Origin: Patescibacteria group bacterium
GTDB lineage: Bacteria > Patescibacteriota > Minisyncoccia > Minisyncoccales > CG1-02-41-26
Direction of reading: 5' to 3'
DNA: 5,498 nucleotides
Assembly: GCA_018830365.1 (NCBI GenBank)
Contig: JAHJSK010000096.1
Span: 1-5,498, forward strand
Both the position numbers and the translations under genes were made by a program. Under the pieces are notes generated by a model. That model did not search any database. It was not told the origin of the DNA and saw only the letters and a list, made by a program, of their open reading frames with translations. Position 1 is the first letter of the stretch; every line of letters begins with the position of its first letter. Positions 1 through 4,651 of this stretch are shown here, piece after piece.

Positions 1-135
1 AAAAAACAAAGCGACAACGAATGCGCCGCTTTGATGAAAAAAGCCAAAGACGAATTATTTGAAAATTTTAAAGGTCGCAAACTTCAATTTCCGACAATTC
101 ACACCACTTTCATTTCGGGCTCATATGTTGATTAG
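1..135 (+). CDS. C-terminal end of an unidentified protein (5' end outside window)
   Basis: Frame 1 is open from the first base to a TAG at 133-135, giving 44 residues. The other two plus frames are closed early by TGA. The product is hydrophilic and lysine-rich in its first half (ALMKKAKDELFENFKGRK), then ends with QFPTIHTTFISGSYVD. I do not recognise the family from so short a tail. A strong intrinsic terminator begins 10 nt after the stop, which supports this being a genuine gene end. The gene runs on the opposite strand to everything else in the window, so it converges on the brnT-brnA pair and is unlikely to be functionally linked to the pilus genes. Confidence 0.6.
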   Translation, partial: KKQSDNECAALMKKAKDELFENFKGRKLQFPTIHTTFISGSYVD

Positions 136-145
136 AAAATACTAC

Positions 146-184
146 CTTCCTGCGGGGTTTAATGCCCCGCAGGAAGAATTTTTA
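146..184 (+). terminator. Rho-independent terminator after the left-edge gene
   Basis: A perfect 12-bp stem pairs 146-157 (CTTCCTGCGGGG) with 165-176 around a 7-nt loop. It is followed by AATTTTTA, giving a five-T tract in the plus direction. It lies 10 nt beyond the TAG of the plus-strand gene. Stem strength, spacing and T tract are all canonical. Confidence 0.9.
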
Positions 185-207
185 TAACGCTCATTCATTC
201 CCAACAA

Positions 208-244
208 CAAACCCCTACACCAAAATCTTTGATGTAGGGGTTTG
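208..244. repeat. Perfect 12-bp inverted repeat (hairpin)
   Basis: Arms CAAACCCCTACA (208-219) and its exact complement (233-244) flank a 13-nt loop. Within the loop a further 4 bp can form (221-224 with 228-231). Neither side carries a clear T tract, so it is not a standard intrinsic terminator. It lies in the convergent gap between the plus-strand gene and brnA, where RNA 3'-end structures are expected. It could protect transcript ends or act as a second terminator. Confidence 0.7.
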
Positions 245-260
245 CTTTCAAAACAAATCT

Positions 261-291
261 CTCACCTTTTTTCCAAAGGAAAAAAGGTGAG
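261..291 (-). terminator. Possible terminator of the brnT-brnA transcript: 14-bp hairpin
   Basis: A perfect 14-bp stem pairs 261-274 (CTCACCTTTTTTCC) with 278-291 around a 3-nt loop. Read on the minus strand it is the first strong structure downstream of brnA, about 70 nt past its stop. It is followed by AGATTTGTTTT, which is T-rich but interrupted. The stem itself is certain. Its role as a terminator is inferred from position. Confidence 0.55.
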
Positions 292-294
292 GGG

Positions 295-330
295 TAAATA
301 CTTTCCGATATGACGAACGAAGCAAGCGAG
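295..330 (+). repeat. Interspersed repeat copy A (TAAATACTTTCC element plus GAAGC/GCGAG motif)
   Basis: TAAATACTTTCCGATATGA at 295-313 matches 1197-1215 at 18 of 19 positions. In this copy it is followed at 319-330 by GAAGCAAGCGAG. In the second copy a GAAGCGAG precedes it. Both copies lie outside genes, so this is a short dispersed intergenic element of unknown role. Confidence 0.6.
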
Positions 331-359
331 TCCCGGAGCTTGTACTGGAAATAATACCT

Positions 360-623
360 TTATTTTTGCGACAATCCTTGAGCAAGATATTTTTTAATAA
401 GCGATTGATAAGAAATATCCAATTCATTCGCTTGTTCTTTAAGGCGAAACAACAGATATTCCGGCAATTTAATAGAAATTGACATAGATGTCGGTTTAAG
501 GTTTGGAAAAAAAACGGATTCAAAATCCGCCGGTTTAAAATGATCGGCTAAATTAACTTTTGACCAGAAAGCCCTTTCTTGGTTTTCGGTTTTAAATTTT
601 GGAATTCTCAATTTTTTATCCAT
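360..623 (-). CDS. brnA: BrnA/CopG-family ribbon-helix-helix antitoxin
   Basis: This 87-residue protein should neutralise the BrnT toxin encoded just upstream by direct binding, and repress the shared promoter by binding DNA. The N-terminal third (KLRIPKFKTENQERAFW, residues 5-20) is the toxin-contacting type of segment seen in this CopG-like antitoxin family, followed by FFPNLKPTSMSISIKLPE (38-54). SISIKLPE is the DNA-binding beta strand of a ribbon-helix-helix fold, and residues 56-83 supply the two helices (EQANELDISYQSLIKKYLAQGL). The ATG at 623 overlaps the end of brnT by 8 nt (ATGGATAA), which implies translational coupling. The toxin-first order is usual for brnTA. No Shine-Dalgarno is seen. 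Family recognition comes from remembered conserved blocks; the exact subfamily, BrnA or the related CopG antitoxin family, is not settled. Confidence 0.88.
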   Translation of the reverse strand: MDKKLRIPKFKTENQERAFWSKVNLADHFKPADFESVFFPNLKPTSMSISIKLPEYLLFRLKEQANELDISYQSLIKKYLAQGLSQK

Positions 624-906
624 GATATAATTTATTTTCTTTTTTATTCATATCGCGGGCTGAAATCACGCGGACTCTAATATTTCTAACAGTAAAAACT
701 ATAAATAATAATCGCTGTTTCTTTGTGTTGCCAAAAAGGATATATCTTTCTTCTTTGCCTGAATGTAGAATATCTTTAAATATTTTTTTATTATTGTCAA
801 AAAATACCTCTTCGCATTCTTGATCGGAAACTTTATGTCTTGCCCAGTTTTTACCGGAATTGCCCTCATCCCACTCAAACTCAATTGGTTTATTTAATAT
901 TGCCAT
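616..906 (-). CDS. brnT: BrnT-family ribonuclease toxin
   Basis: This 96-residue protein matches the BrnT family over its full usual length. Known members have a RelE-like fold and arrest growth by cleaving RNA in the cytoplasm. Visible family blocks are FEWDEGNSGKNWARHKVS (residues 10-27), EEVFFD (32-37), HSGKEERYILFGNT (48-61), LLFIVFTVRNIRVRVISARD (66-85) and the terminal NKKENKLY. The basic residues in the last blocks are typical of the nuclease surface. The ATG at 906 is chosen because the family motif begins within ten residues and a strong promoter lies just upstream. The downstream antitoxin overlaps its stop. No truncation or frameshift is visible, so the toxin looks intact. Confidence 0.92.
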   Translation of the reverse strand: MAILNKPIEFEWDEGNSGKNWARHKVSDQECEEVFFDNNKKIFKDILHSGKEERYILFGNTKKQRLLFIVFTVRNIRVRVISARDMNKKENKLYHG

Positions 907-913
907 CTTGTTT

Positions 914-934
914 TATTGTATATGCCGGACAATA
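914..934. promoter_or_regulatory. Candidate operator for BrnA autorepression
   Basis: TATTGT (914-919) and ACAATA (929-934) form a perfect 6-bp inverted repeat with 9 nt between the arms. It covers the -10 box and most of the spacer of the brnT-brnA promoter. Ribbon-helix-helix antitoxins bind such small inverted repeats as dimers of dimers. The symmetry is observed; the protein binding is inferred. Confidence 0.5.
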
Positions 935-943
935 CGCTGTCAA
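915..943 (-). promoter_or_regulatory. Sigma-70-type promoter of brnT-brnA
   Basis: On the minus strand a perfect -35 box TTGACA (943-938) is separated by exactly 17 nt from TACAAT (920-915), one mismatch from the -10 consensus. Transcription should start about 6-8 nt beyond the -10, near 907-909. The ATG of brnT ends at 906, so the mRNA would be leaderless or nearly so. This is the best promoter match in the window. Confidence 0.8.
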
Positions 944-1094
944 TCCTTATGGTTCATGTTGTCGTAGCCAGATGCTAATGTCATAGTTGAGCCAAATGTC
1001 AGTTGTCAGATATTAGCGGAGCAAAAAAAATTTTATATGACCGAAAAGAGTCGAGTGAGTCTGTTTATGTAAAATCCTTTTGCGGAGCTTTATT

Positions 1095-1122
1095 TTTTAT
1101 CTTTTATCTTTTATCTTTTATT
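1095..1122. repeat. Heptamer tandem repeat, TTTTATC type
   Basis: Three exact copies of TTTTATC are followed by one TTTTATT with no gaps. The array sits in the gene-free stretch between brnT and the pilin gene. A weaker pair of heptamers, TGTCAGT then TGTCAGA, lies at 997-1010. On the minus strand each unit carries a TAA. Confidence 0.8.
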
Positions 1123-1130
1123 TTCAAACG

Positions 1131-1190
1131 GAGCGAGAGTCTCGCGAAGCGGGTCGTCCCGCTTCGCCGTAGCTTCAGCGAAGCGAGTGT
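1131..1190. repeat. GC-rich nested palindrome cluster
   Basis: Three adjacent inverted repeats occupy this short GC-rich island: GCGAGA/TCTCGC at 1133-1145 with a single central base, a perfect 10-bp stem GCGAAGCGGG (1144-1153) with 1158-1167 around the loop TCGT, and GCTTC/GAAGC at 1172-1184. The island also contains one of the exact GAAGCGAG motifs (1180-1187) that recur at 1875-1882 and 5040-5047. The base composition contrasts strongly with the AT-rich surroundings. No coding signal is convincing, so it is probably a structured dispersed repeat. Confidence 0.65.
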
Positions 1191-1196
1191 CGAAAA

Positions 1197-1246
1197 TAAA
1201 TACTTTCCAATATGAAAATTGGTGCTTGAAAATTGAAAATTACCTT
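1197..1246. repeat. Interspersed repeat copy B followed by TTGAAAA heptamers
   Basis: TAAATACTTTCCAATATGA (1197-1215) is the partner of the 295-313 copy. It runs directly into 7-nt-phased units: ATGAAAA at 1212, TTGAAAA at 1226 and again at 1233, then a diverged unit ending at 1246. The two repeat families therefore abut here, just outside the pilin terminator. Confidence 0.6.
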
Positions 1247-1258
1247 TTACATTATACT

Positions 1259-1290
1259 CAAAAACCGCTAAAAATAAATAGCGGTTTTTG
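1259..1290 (-). terminator. Terminator of the pilus operon (after the pilin gene)
   Basis: A perfect 12-bp stem CAAAAACCGCTA (1259-1270) pairs with 1279-1290 around an 8-nt A-rich loop. On the minus strand the ascending arm ends in GCGGTTTTT, giving the T run expected of an intrinsic terminator. It starts about 29 nt past the pilin stop. The A/T flanks are symmetric, so it could also stop transcripts from the plus strand. Confidence 0.85.
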
Positions 1291-1318
1291 AAATTTCTCT
1301 TGTTGCCAACTTCTAAAG

Positions 1319-1795
1319 CTAACTACCAACTGTTGGACAAATAGCGCTCGTGCCATTCACGCAAAAACCAGCGCCAGTCGGAGTAGTACTAGTGAATCCT
1401 GCTAGGCCAGTATTGTCAGCGCAATAATAATTTTGATTTCCAGTGGCATTCAAATCAGCCCAAATACATCCTGCAAGAGAATTTGAAGCCGCGCTCCTTA
1501 CAAAACCAAAAGTAAGGTCCTTATTATTATTGTTAATTTCCTTGCAAAGATTATTTAGTTCATCATTGTCGCAAACACAATCGGCAGCACATTGCAAAGC
1601 ATCATAATCGCCATCATTAGCATTAATGTAAGTCATTACTGTTCTTGCCTGGCTAATAGCTGAAACAATTCTTGAATCTCTTGCTTTATCAGTGGCTCCC
1701 GGAAAACTAACTAAAACAACAGAAGCTAAAATACCAATAATGGTGATAACAACTAATAACTCAATCAATGTAAAACCTTTTTTCATCATCTTCAT
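1319..1795 (-). CDS. Type IV pilin / pseudopilin precursor, cysteine-rich
   Basis: This 158-residue precursor carries a short class III signal: a basic leader MKMMKKG, the cleavage and methylation site G7|F8, and Glu at mature position 5 (FTLIELLVV). Residues 8-31 form the hydrophobic helix that anchors the subunit in the membrane and packs the filament core. A prepilin peptidase, not encoded here, would process it. The globular part holds eight cysteines (69, 73, 75, 84, 110, 125, 145, 153), enough for four disulfides, and an Asn/Asp-rich loop at 77-93. The motif YYCADNTG (123-130) and the Cys-containing tail resemble small pilins of Patescibacteria, as far as I recall. In-frame ATGs at 1795, 1789 and 1786 all keep the signal; the first is used here. 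No Shine-Dalgarno precedes any of them. As last gene of the operon it may also have its own promoter (a weak CATAAT lies at 1818-1813). Confidence 0.93.
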   Translation of the reverse strand: MKMMKKGFTLIELLVVITIIGILASVVLVSFPGATDKARDSRIVSAISQARTVMTYINANDGDYDALQCAADCVCDNDELNNLCKEINNNNKDLTFGFVRSAASNSLAGCIWADLNATGNQNYYCADNTGLAGFTSTTPTGAGFCVNGTSAICPTVGS

Positions 1796-1874
1796 AATTT
1801 TATTTTTATTTTATTATGTTTTTACTCTTAAATTTTCGACCTTTTGTATTATTAATTTTTTTCTGTTATCAAAC

Positions 1875-1944
1875 GAAGCGAGCGAAATAAATATCTCAAA
1901 ACTCAAATGTCAAAACTCAAAACCTATCTTAAAACTCAAAACTT
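1875..1944. repeat. GAAGCGAG motif plus TCAAAAC heptamer array
   Basis: GAAGCGAG at 1875-1882 is followed by AAATAAATA and then 7-nt units: TCAAAAC at 1896, TCAAATG at 1903, and TCAAAAC at 1910 and 1917, then a diverged unit and a further phase-shifted TCAAAAC at 1936. On the minus strand each of the first four units contains TGA. It lies upstream of the pilin gene, in the 365-nt gap to pilC, which otherwise holds no gene I can support. Confidence 0.75.
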
Positions 1945-2006
1945 TAAATTCTTGTTTTTAAATCTTTTCCAATAAAAAACAATAGGCTGAGTATTTTACA
2001 TTAAAT

Positions 2007-2104
2007 TTGAAGATTTGACATTTGCGTTTTGCCTATAGCCTGACGGCTCGGCCGTATAAGGGTTTTGCGCTTTGAGTTTTGACATTTGAGATATTAATTT
2101 TCAT
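2007..2104. repeat. Two heptamer arrays around a small hairpin
   Basis: TTTGACA, TTTGCGT and TTTGCCT follow one another at 2014-2034. After an insert with a 5-bp hairpin (ACGGC 2043-2047 with GCCGT 2051-2055), the 7-nt phase resumes at 2063: TTTTGCG, CTTTGAG, TTTTGAC, ATTTGAG, then weaker units to 2104. Several units are exact complements of those in the pilT-pilC gap (CTCAAAG and CGCAAAA), so the two arrays belong to one family in opposite orientation. Confidence 0.7.
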
Positions 2105-2134
2105 TTTCCGCTTTTTGTTTGTAAAAGTCAAATA

Positions 2135-2157
2135 TTATCCATGAATTGTTATCCACA
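2135..2157 (+). promoter_or_regulatory. Two DnaA-box-like 9-mers
   Basis: TTATCCACA at 2149-2157 is an exact match to the classical DnaA box, and TTATCCATG at 2135-2143 shares its first seven bases. They are 14 nt apart in the same orientation, immediately beyond the pilC stop codon. The sequence match is direct. Binding is not established, and no replication genes are in the window. Confidence 0.35.
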
Positions 2158-2160
2158 GCC

Positions 2161-3378
2161 CTACATATTCGCTGATCCCAAGCCAATTTGGAACAAAGGA
2201 ATAAAAATAGCAATAGCCAAAACAGCAATGCCCGCGCCTAAAACAAGAAGCAAGACCGGCTCAATAATAGCGGACAAATTCATTGTTGTGCGATCTATTT
2301 CTTCTTGATAAAAATTAATCACCTCCATTAAGGTCTGATCCAAAGTTCCAGTTTTTTCTCCTGTAAGTATCATCTGGGAAACAAAAGCGGGAACTTCCCT
2401 AGGATATTTGGAAAAAACAGAGCTAATGTTCTCGCCTCTCATAACTTCTTGTTCAGCTTCCGCAATAATTTTTTTATAAGTAAGATTTTCTATAATATCT
2501 TGGCTGATTTTTAACGCTTGTGTAATAGGCAAACCAGCTTTAAGCAAAACAGAAAGATTCTCGGAAAATCGCGCTAAATAAATCTTTTTTGTTAAATCGC
2601 CAATAATAGGCAATCTTAATATGTATTTATCATAATATTTTTTTGCGGCTAAAGATTTTTTAAAATACAAAAAAAGAAAAAACAGAAAGCCCAAAATTCC
2701 CACAATAATTATCCATCCCCCTTTTTTTGTAAATTCCGACAAGGAAATTATTATTCTGGTGAACAATGGAAGTTTCCCTTTAAAATTTGCCAGAAGCTGA
2801 GTTAAATTAGGAACAATGAAAAAAGCAGTAAGAAAAAAAACAGCGATAAAAACCACGACAATAAAAATAGGATAAACCATCGCGCCCTTTACCCTCTCGT
2901 TTAATTTACCTTTTCTTTCCAAATGCGCGGCAAGATAATTCAAAGAGTCCGCCACTTTTCCACTCACTTCTCCTGACTTAATAACGCTTACAAAAAAAGG
3001 GTCAAATGTTTCGGGAAACATAGAAAATGCCTGACTCAAACTTCTTCCTCTTTCTATTAATTCTCCCATTTTTAAAATTTTCTCGCGGAAATCAGAATTT
3101 TCTGCCTGAATAACAAGAGAGGCCAATGCTTCAGTGGGAGAAATAGCTGATTTCAACATTACAGCCAATTGCCGTGTGAAAATAGTAACATCTGAAAGGG
3201 AAATTCTTTTAAAAGAAAGTTTGGTTGCCAAAAGCCCTTCTTTACCCGCTATTTTTAAAGAAGTGGTATAAAAACCATATTTTTCCAAAAGAGAAAGAGC
3301 GTCCTTCCGCGTGGAGGACTCAATAATACCTTTCCGTATTTTTCCTTCCCTAGTTCTTGCTTTATATTTATAGCGCAT
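2161..3378 (-). CDS. pilC: Type IV pilus inner-membrane platform protein PilC
   Basis: This 405-residue protein belongs to the PilC/GspF family, the polytopic platform that links the cytoplasmic ATPases to pilin assembly. It opens with the family signature MRYKYKARTREGKIRKG and has the two expected repeated T2SSF domains (about 64-189 and 267-390). Each contains the paired motif, SGEVSG at 135-140 and TGEKTG at 339-344, preceded by FPETFDPFF and YPREVPAFV respectively. Membrane segments lie near 167-190, 221-240 and 369-395, giving the usual topology of two cytoplasmic domains. Length is normal. The open frame continues upstream to a TTG at 3435, but those 19 extra residues (MEILNFCFALCALSFEF and on) are encoded by the heptamer array, so the ATG at 3378 is chosen. 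No Shine-Dalgarno is visible. It lies 81 nt after pilT. Confidence 0.95.
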   Translation of the reverse strand: MRYKYKARTREGKIRKGIIESSTRKDALSLLEKYGFYTTSLKIAGKEGLLATKLSFKRISLSDVTIFTRQLAVMLKSAISPTEALASLVIQAENSDFREKILKMGELIERGRSLSQAFSMFPETFDPFFVSVIKSGEVSGKVADSLNYLAAHLERKGKLNERVKGAMVYPIFIVVVFIAVFFLTAFFIVPNLTQLLANFKGKLPLFTRIIISLSEFTKKGGWIIIVGILGFLFFLFLYFKKSLAAKKYYDKYILRLPIIGDLTKKIYLARFSENLSVLLKAGLPITQALKISQDIIENLTYKKIIAEAEQEVMRGENISSVFSKYPREVPAFVSQMILTGEKTGTLDQTLMEVINFYQEEIDRTTMNLSAIIEPVLLLVLGAGIAVLAIAIFIPLFQIGLGSANM

Positions 3379-3387
3379 AAAAATAAA

Positions 3388-3464
3388 CTCAAAACTCAAA
3401 GCGCAAAGCGCAAAACAAAAATTCAAAATTTCCAATTTACAATTTACAATTTACAATTTTCAAA
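3388..3464. repeat. Eleven-unit degenerate heptamer array filling the pilT-pilC gap
   Basis: Read in steps of seven from 3388, the units are CTCAAAA, CTCAAAG, CGCAAAG and CGCAAAA (to 3415), two transitional units (3416-3429), TTCCAAT, three exact TTACAAT (3437-3457) and a last diverged unit. AA is retained at unit positions 5-6 throughout. The array occupies nearly the entire intergenic spacer, begins 9 nt from the pilC ATG and overlaps the pilT stop. On the minus strand each TTACAAT supplies a TAA, closing all three frames after pilT. Confidence 0.85.
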
Positions 3465-4530
3465 TTCTCTTTAATCTGGCTTCCAAGTCCTTAGGATTAA
3501 AAGAATATCTCAAAGCTGTGCCCTCTTCAATCAAACCTTGCTTTACCAAATCAACCAAAGCGCTGTTAAAAACAACCATTCCCTGGTCCCGAGATGTTTC
3601 AATCACAGTCGGAATCTCGTGAATTTTATTTTCCCGTATTAAATTGCTTACAGCGGAATTATTAAACATTATTTCGCAAACTGGAATAATATTTTTATCA
3701 ATAGTTGTTATTAATCGCTGAGAAACGACAGCCAATAAAGAGCCAGATAATTGCGCGCGAATTTGGTCCTGGTGTTGCGAAGAAAAAACATCAATGATGC
3801 GATGAATGGTTTGATGAGCGGAATTTGTATGAAGAGTGGCAAAAACCAAATGCCCGGTCTCCGCCGCGGTAAGAGCCGTAGAAATTGTTTCCAAGTCCCT
3901 CATTTCTCCCACCATAACCACATCAGGGTCCTGCCTCAAAGCAGATCTTAACGCTTTGGCAAAACTCAAAGTATCGCTATAAACCTCTCGCTGGTCAACT
4001 AAGGATTTATCGTCTTTAAAAATATATTCTATTGGGTCTTCAATAGTAATAATATGCTCTGTTCTGGTATGATTTATTTGGTCAATCAATGCGGCCAAGG
4101 TGGTGGACTTTCCTTGCGAAGAAGCGCCTGTGATTAAAACCAATCCCTGGGATGCTTCAGTTAATTTATTTAAAATAAAAGGTAATCCTAACTCTTCTAT
4201 TGTCCTGATTTTTTGAGAAATAGCGCGCAAAGCAATGTTTATATAATTGCTGGCAAAATAAACATTCGCTCGAAATCTCATTTTTTCTTTGAAATTATAC
4301 GCTATGTCAATTTCTTTTTCTCTTAAAAATTTTTCTGTTCTCTTGTTCCCTATTAAACAAAAAGCCAATCCTTGCGCAACCTCCTGAGTAATTTTTTTTT
4401 CTTGCTCCAAATAAACCAGATTCTGGGCGATTCGTAAAATCGGAGGATGTCCCACGGAAATATGCAGATCCGAGGCTTGCTTTTCAATAACTATTTCTAA
4501 AAATCTTTCAAGTTGTTCTTGGTAATTCAT
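3460..4530 (-). CDS. pilT: Type IV pilus retraction ATPase PilT
   Basis: This 356-residue cytoplasmic hexameric ATPase should power pilus depolymerisation and twitching. The N-terminal domain carries ASDLHISVGHPPILRI (19-34). The ATPase core has Walker A GASSQGKS (135-142), the Asp box TIEDPIEYIF (162-171), Walker B with the catalytic Glu in DPDVVMVGEMRDLET (201-215, E209) and the His box TGHLVFATLHTNSA (225-238). The C-terminal NLIRENK (296-302) corresponds to the retraction-specific AIRNLIRE motif, here AVSNLIRE, which separates PilT from PilB. Length is typical. The Walker A is unusual in having SSQ where most PilTs have TGS, but it still fits GxxxxGK[ST]. The start ATG lacks a Shine-Dalgarno. 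The stop is TGA (3460-3462), with an in-frame TAA three codons later. Confidence 0.96.
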   Translation of the reverse strand: MNYQEQLERFLEIVIEKQASDLHISVGHPPILRIAQNLVYLEQEKKITQEVAQGLAFCLIGNKRTEKFLREKEIDIAYNFKEKMRFRANVYFASNYINIALRAISQKIRTIEELGLPFILNKLTEASQGLVLITGASSQGKSTTLAALIDQINHTRTEHIITIEDPIEYIFKDDKSLVDQREVYSDTLSFAKALRSALRQDPDVVMVGEMRDLETISTALTAAETGHLVFATLHTNSAHQTIHRIIDVFSSQHQDQIRAQLSGSLLAVVSQRLITTIDKNIIPVCEIMFNNSAVSNLIRENKIHEIPTVIETSRDQGMVVFNSALVDLVKQGLIEEGTALRYSFNPKDLEARLKRI

Positions 4531-4542
4531 AATTATGTTTAA

Positions 4543-4650
4543 CTTAAATTGCGAAATGCTTTAAGCATGGAGAGACCCGACCTCTTAATAGTTGAAAGTT
4601 GAAAGTTAGAGAGGTCGGGCCTCTTGAAATCTTGCGCTTCGCAATTCAAG
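4543..4650. repeat. Long imperfect inverted repeat between the response regulator and pilT
   Basis: The outer arms are hairpins: CTTAAA (4543-4548) with TTTAAG (4560-4565), and CTTGAA (4623-4628) with TTCAAG (4645-4650) enclosing TTGCG/CGCAA (4632-4644). Their sequences are themselves related in opposite orientation (CTTAAATTGCGAA against CTTGAATTGCGAA). Inside lie AGAGACCCGACCTCT (4571-4585) and AGAGGTCGGGCCTCT (4610-4624), pairing over 14 of 15 bp. The 24-nt centre is made of GTTGAAA heptamers (4591-4604). The right edge abuts the response-regulator stop with one base between, so the transcript would carry a large structure between the two genes. Confidence 0.8.
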
Positions 4651-4651
4651 G

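Noticed and set aside
248..523. Minus-strand open frame of 91 codons overlapping brnA
   Set aside because: Shadow of brnA in another frame that also reads through the 261-291 hairpin; no family resemblance.
1003..1215. Plus-strand open frame of 70 codons
   Set aside because: It starts at TTG, crosses the TTTTATC heptamers and the GC-rich palindromes, has no recognisable domain or ribosome site, and its composition reflects repeats.
1813..1830. Separate promoter for the pilin gene
   Set aside because: CATAAT at 1818-1813 resembles a -10, but no acceptable -35 lies about 17 nt upstream, and AT-rich DNA gives such hits by chance.
1692..1961. Plus-strand open frame opposite the pilin start and its upstream spacer
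   Set aside because: Antisense to the pilin signal sequence, and its second half is the TCAAAAC array; low-complexity product.
2135..2157. Replication origin
   Set aside because: Only one perfect and one partial DnaA box, no dnaA or dnaN nearby, and no clear unwinding-element structure beyond generally AT-rich sequence.
3379..3435. Upstream TTG start adding 19 residues to PilC
   Set aside because: The added residues are encoded by the heptamer array, and the PilC family signature begins exactly at the ATG at 3378.
3388..3464. CRISPR array
   Set aside because: The repeat unit is 7 nt with no spacers between units; this is a microsatellite-like array.
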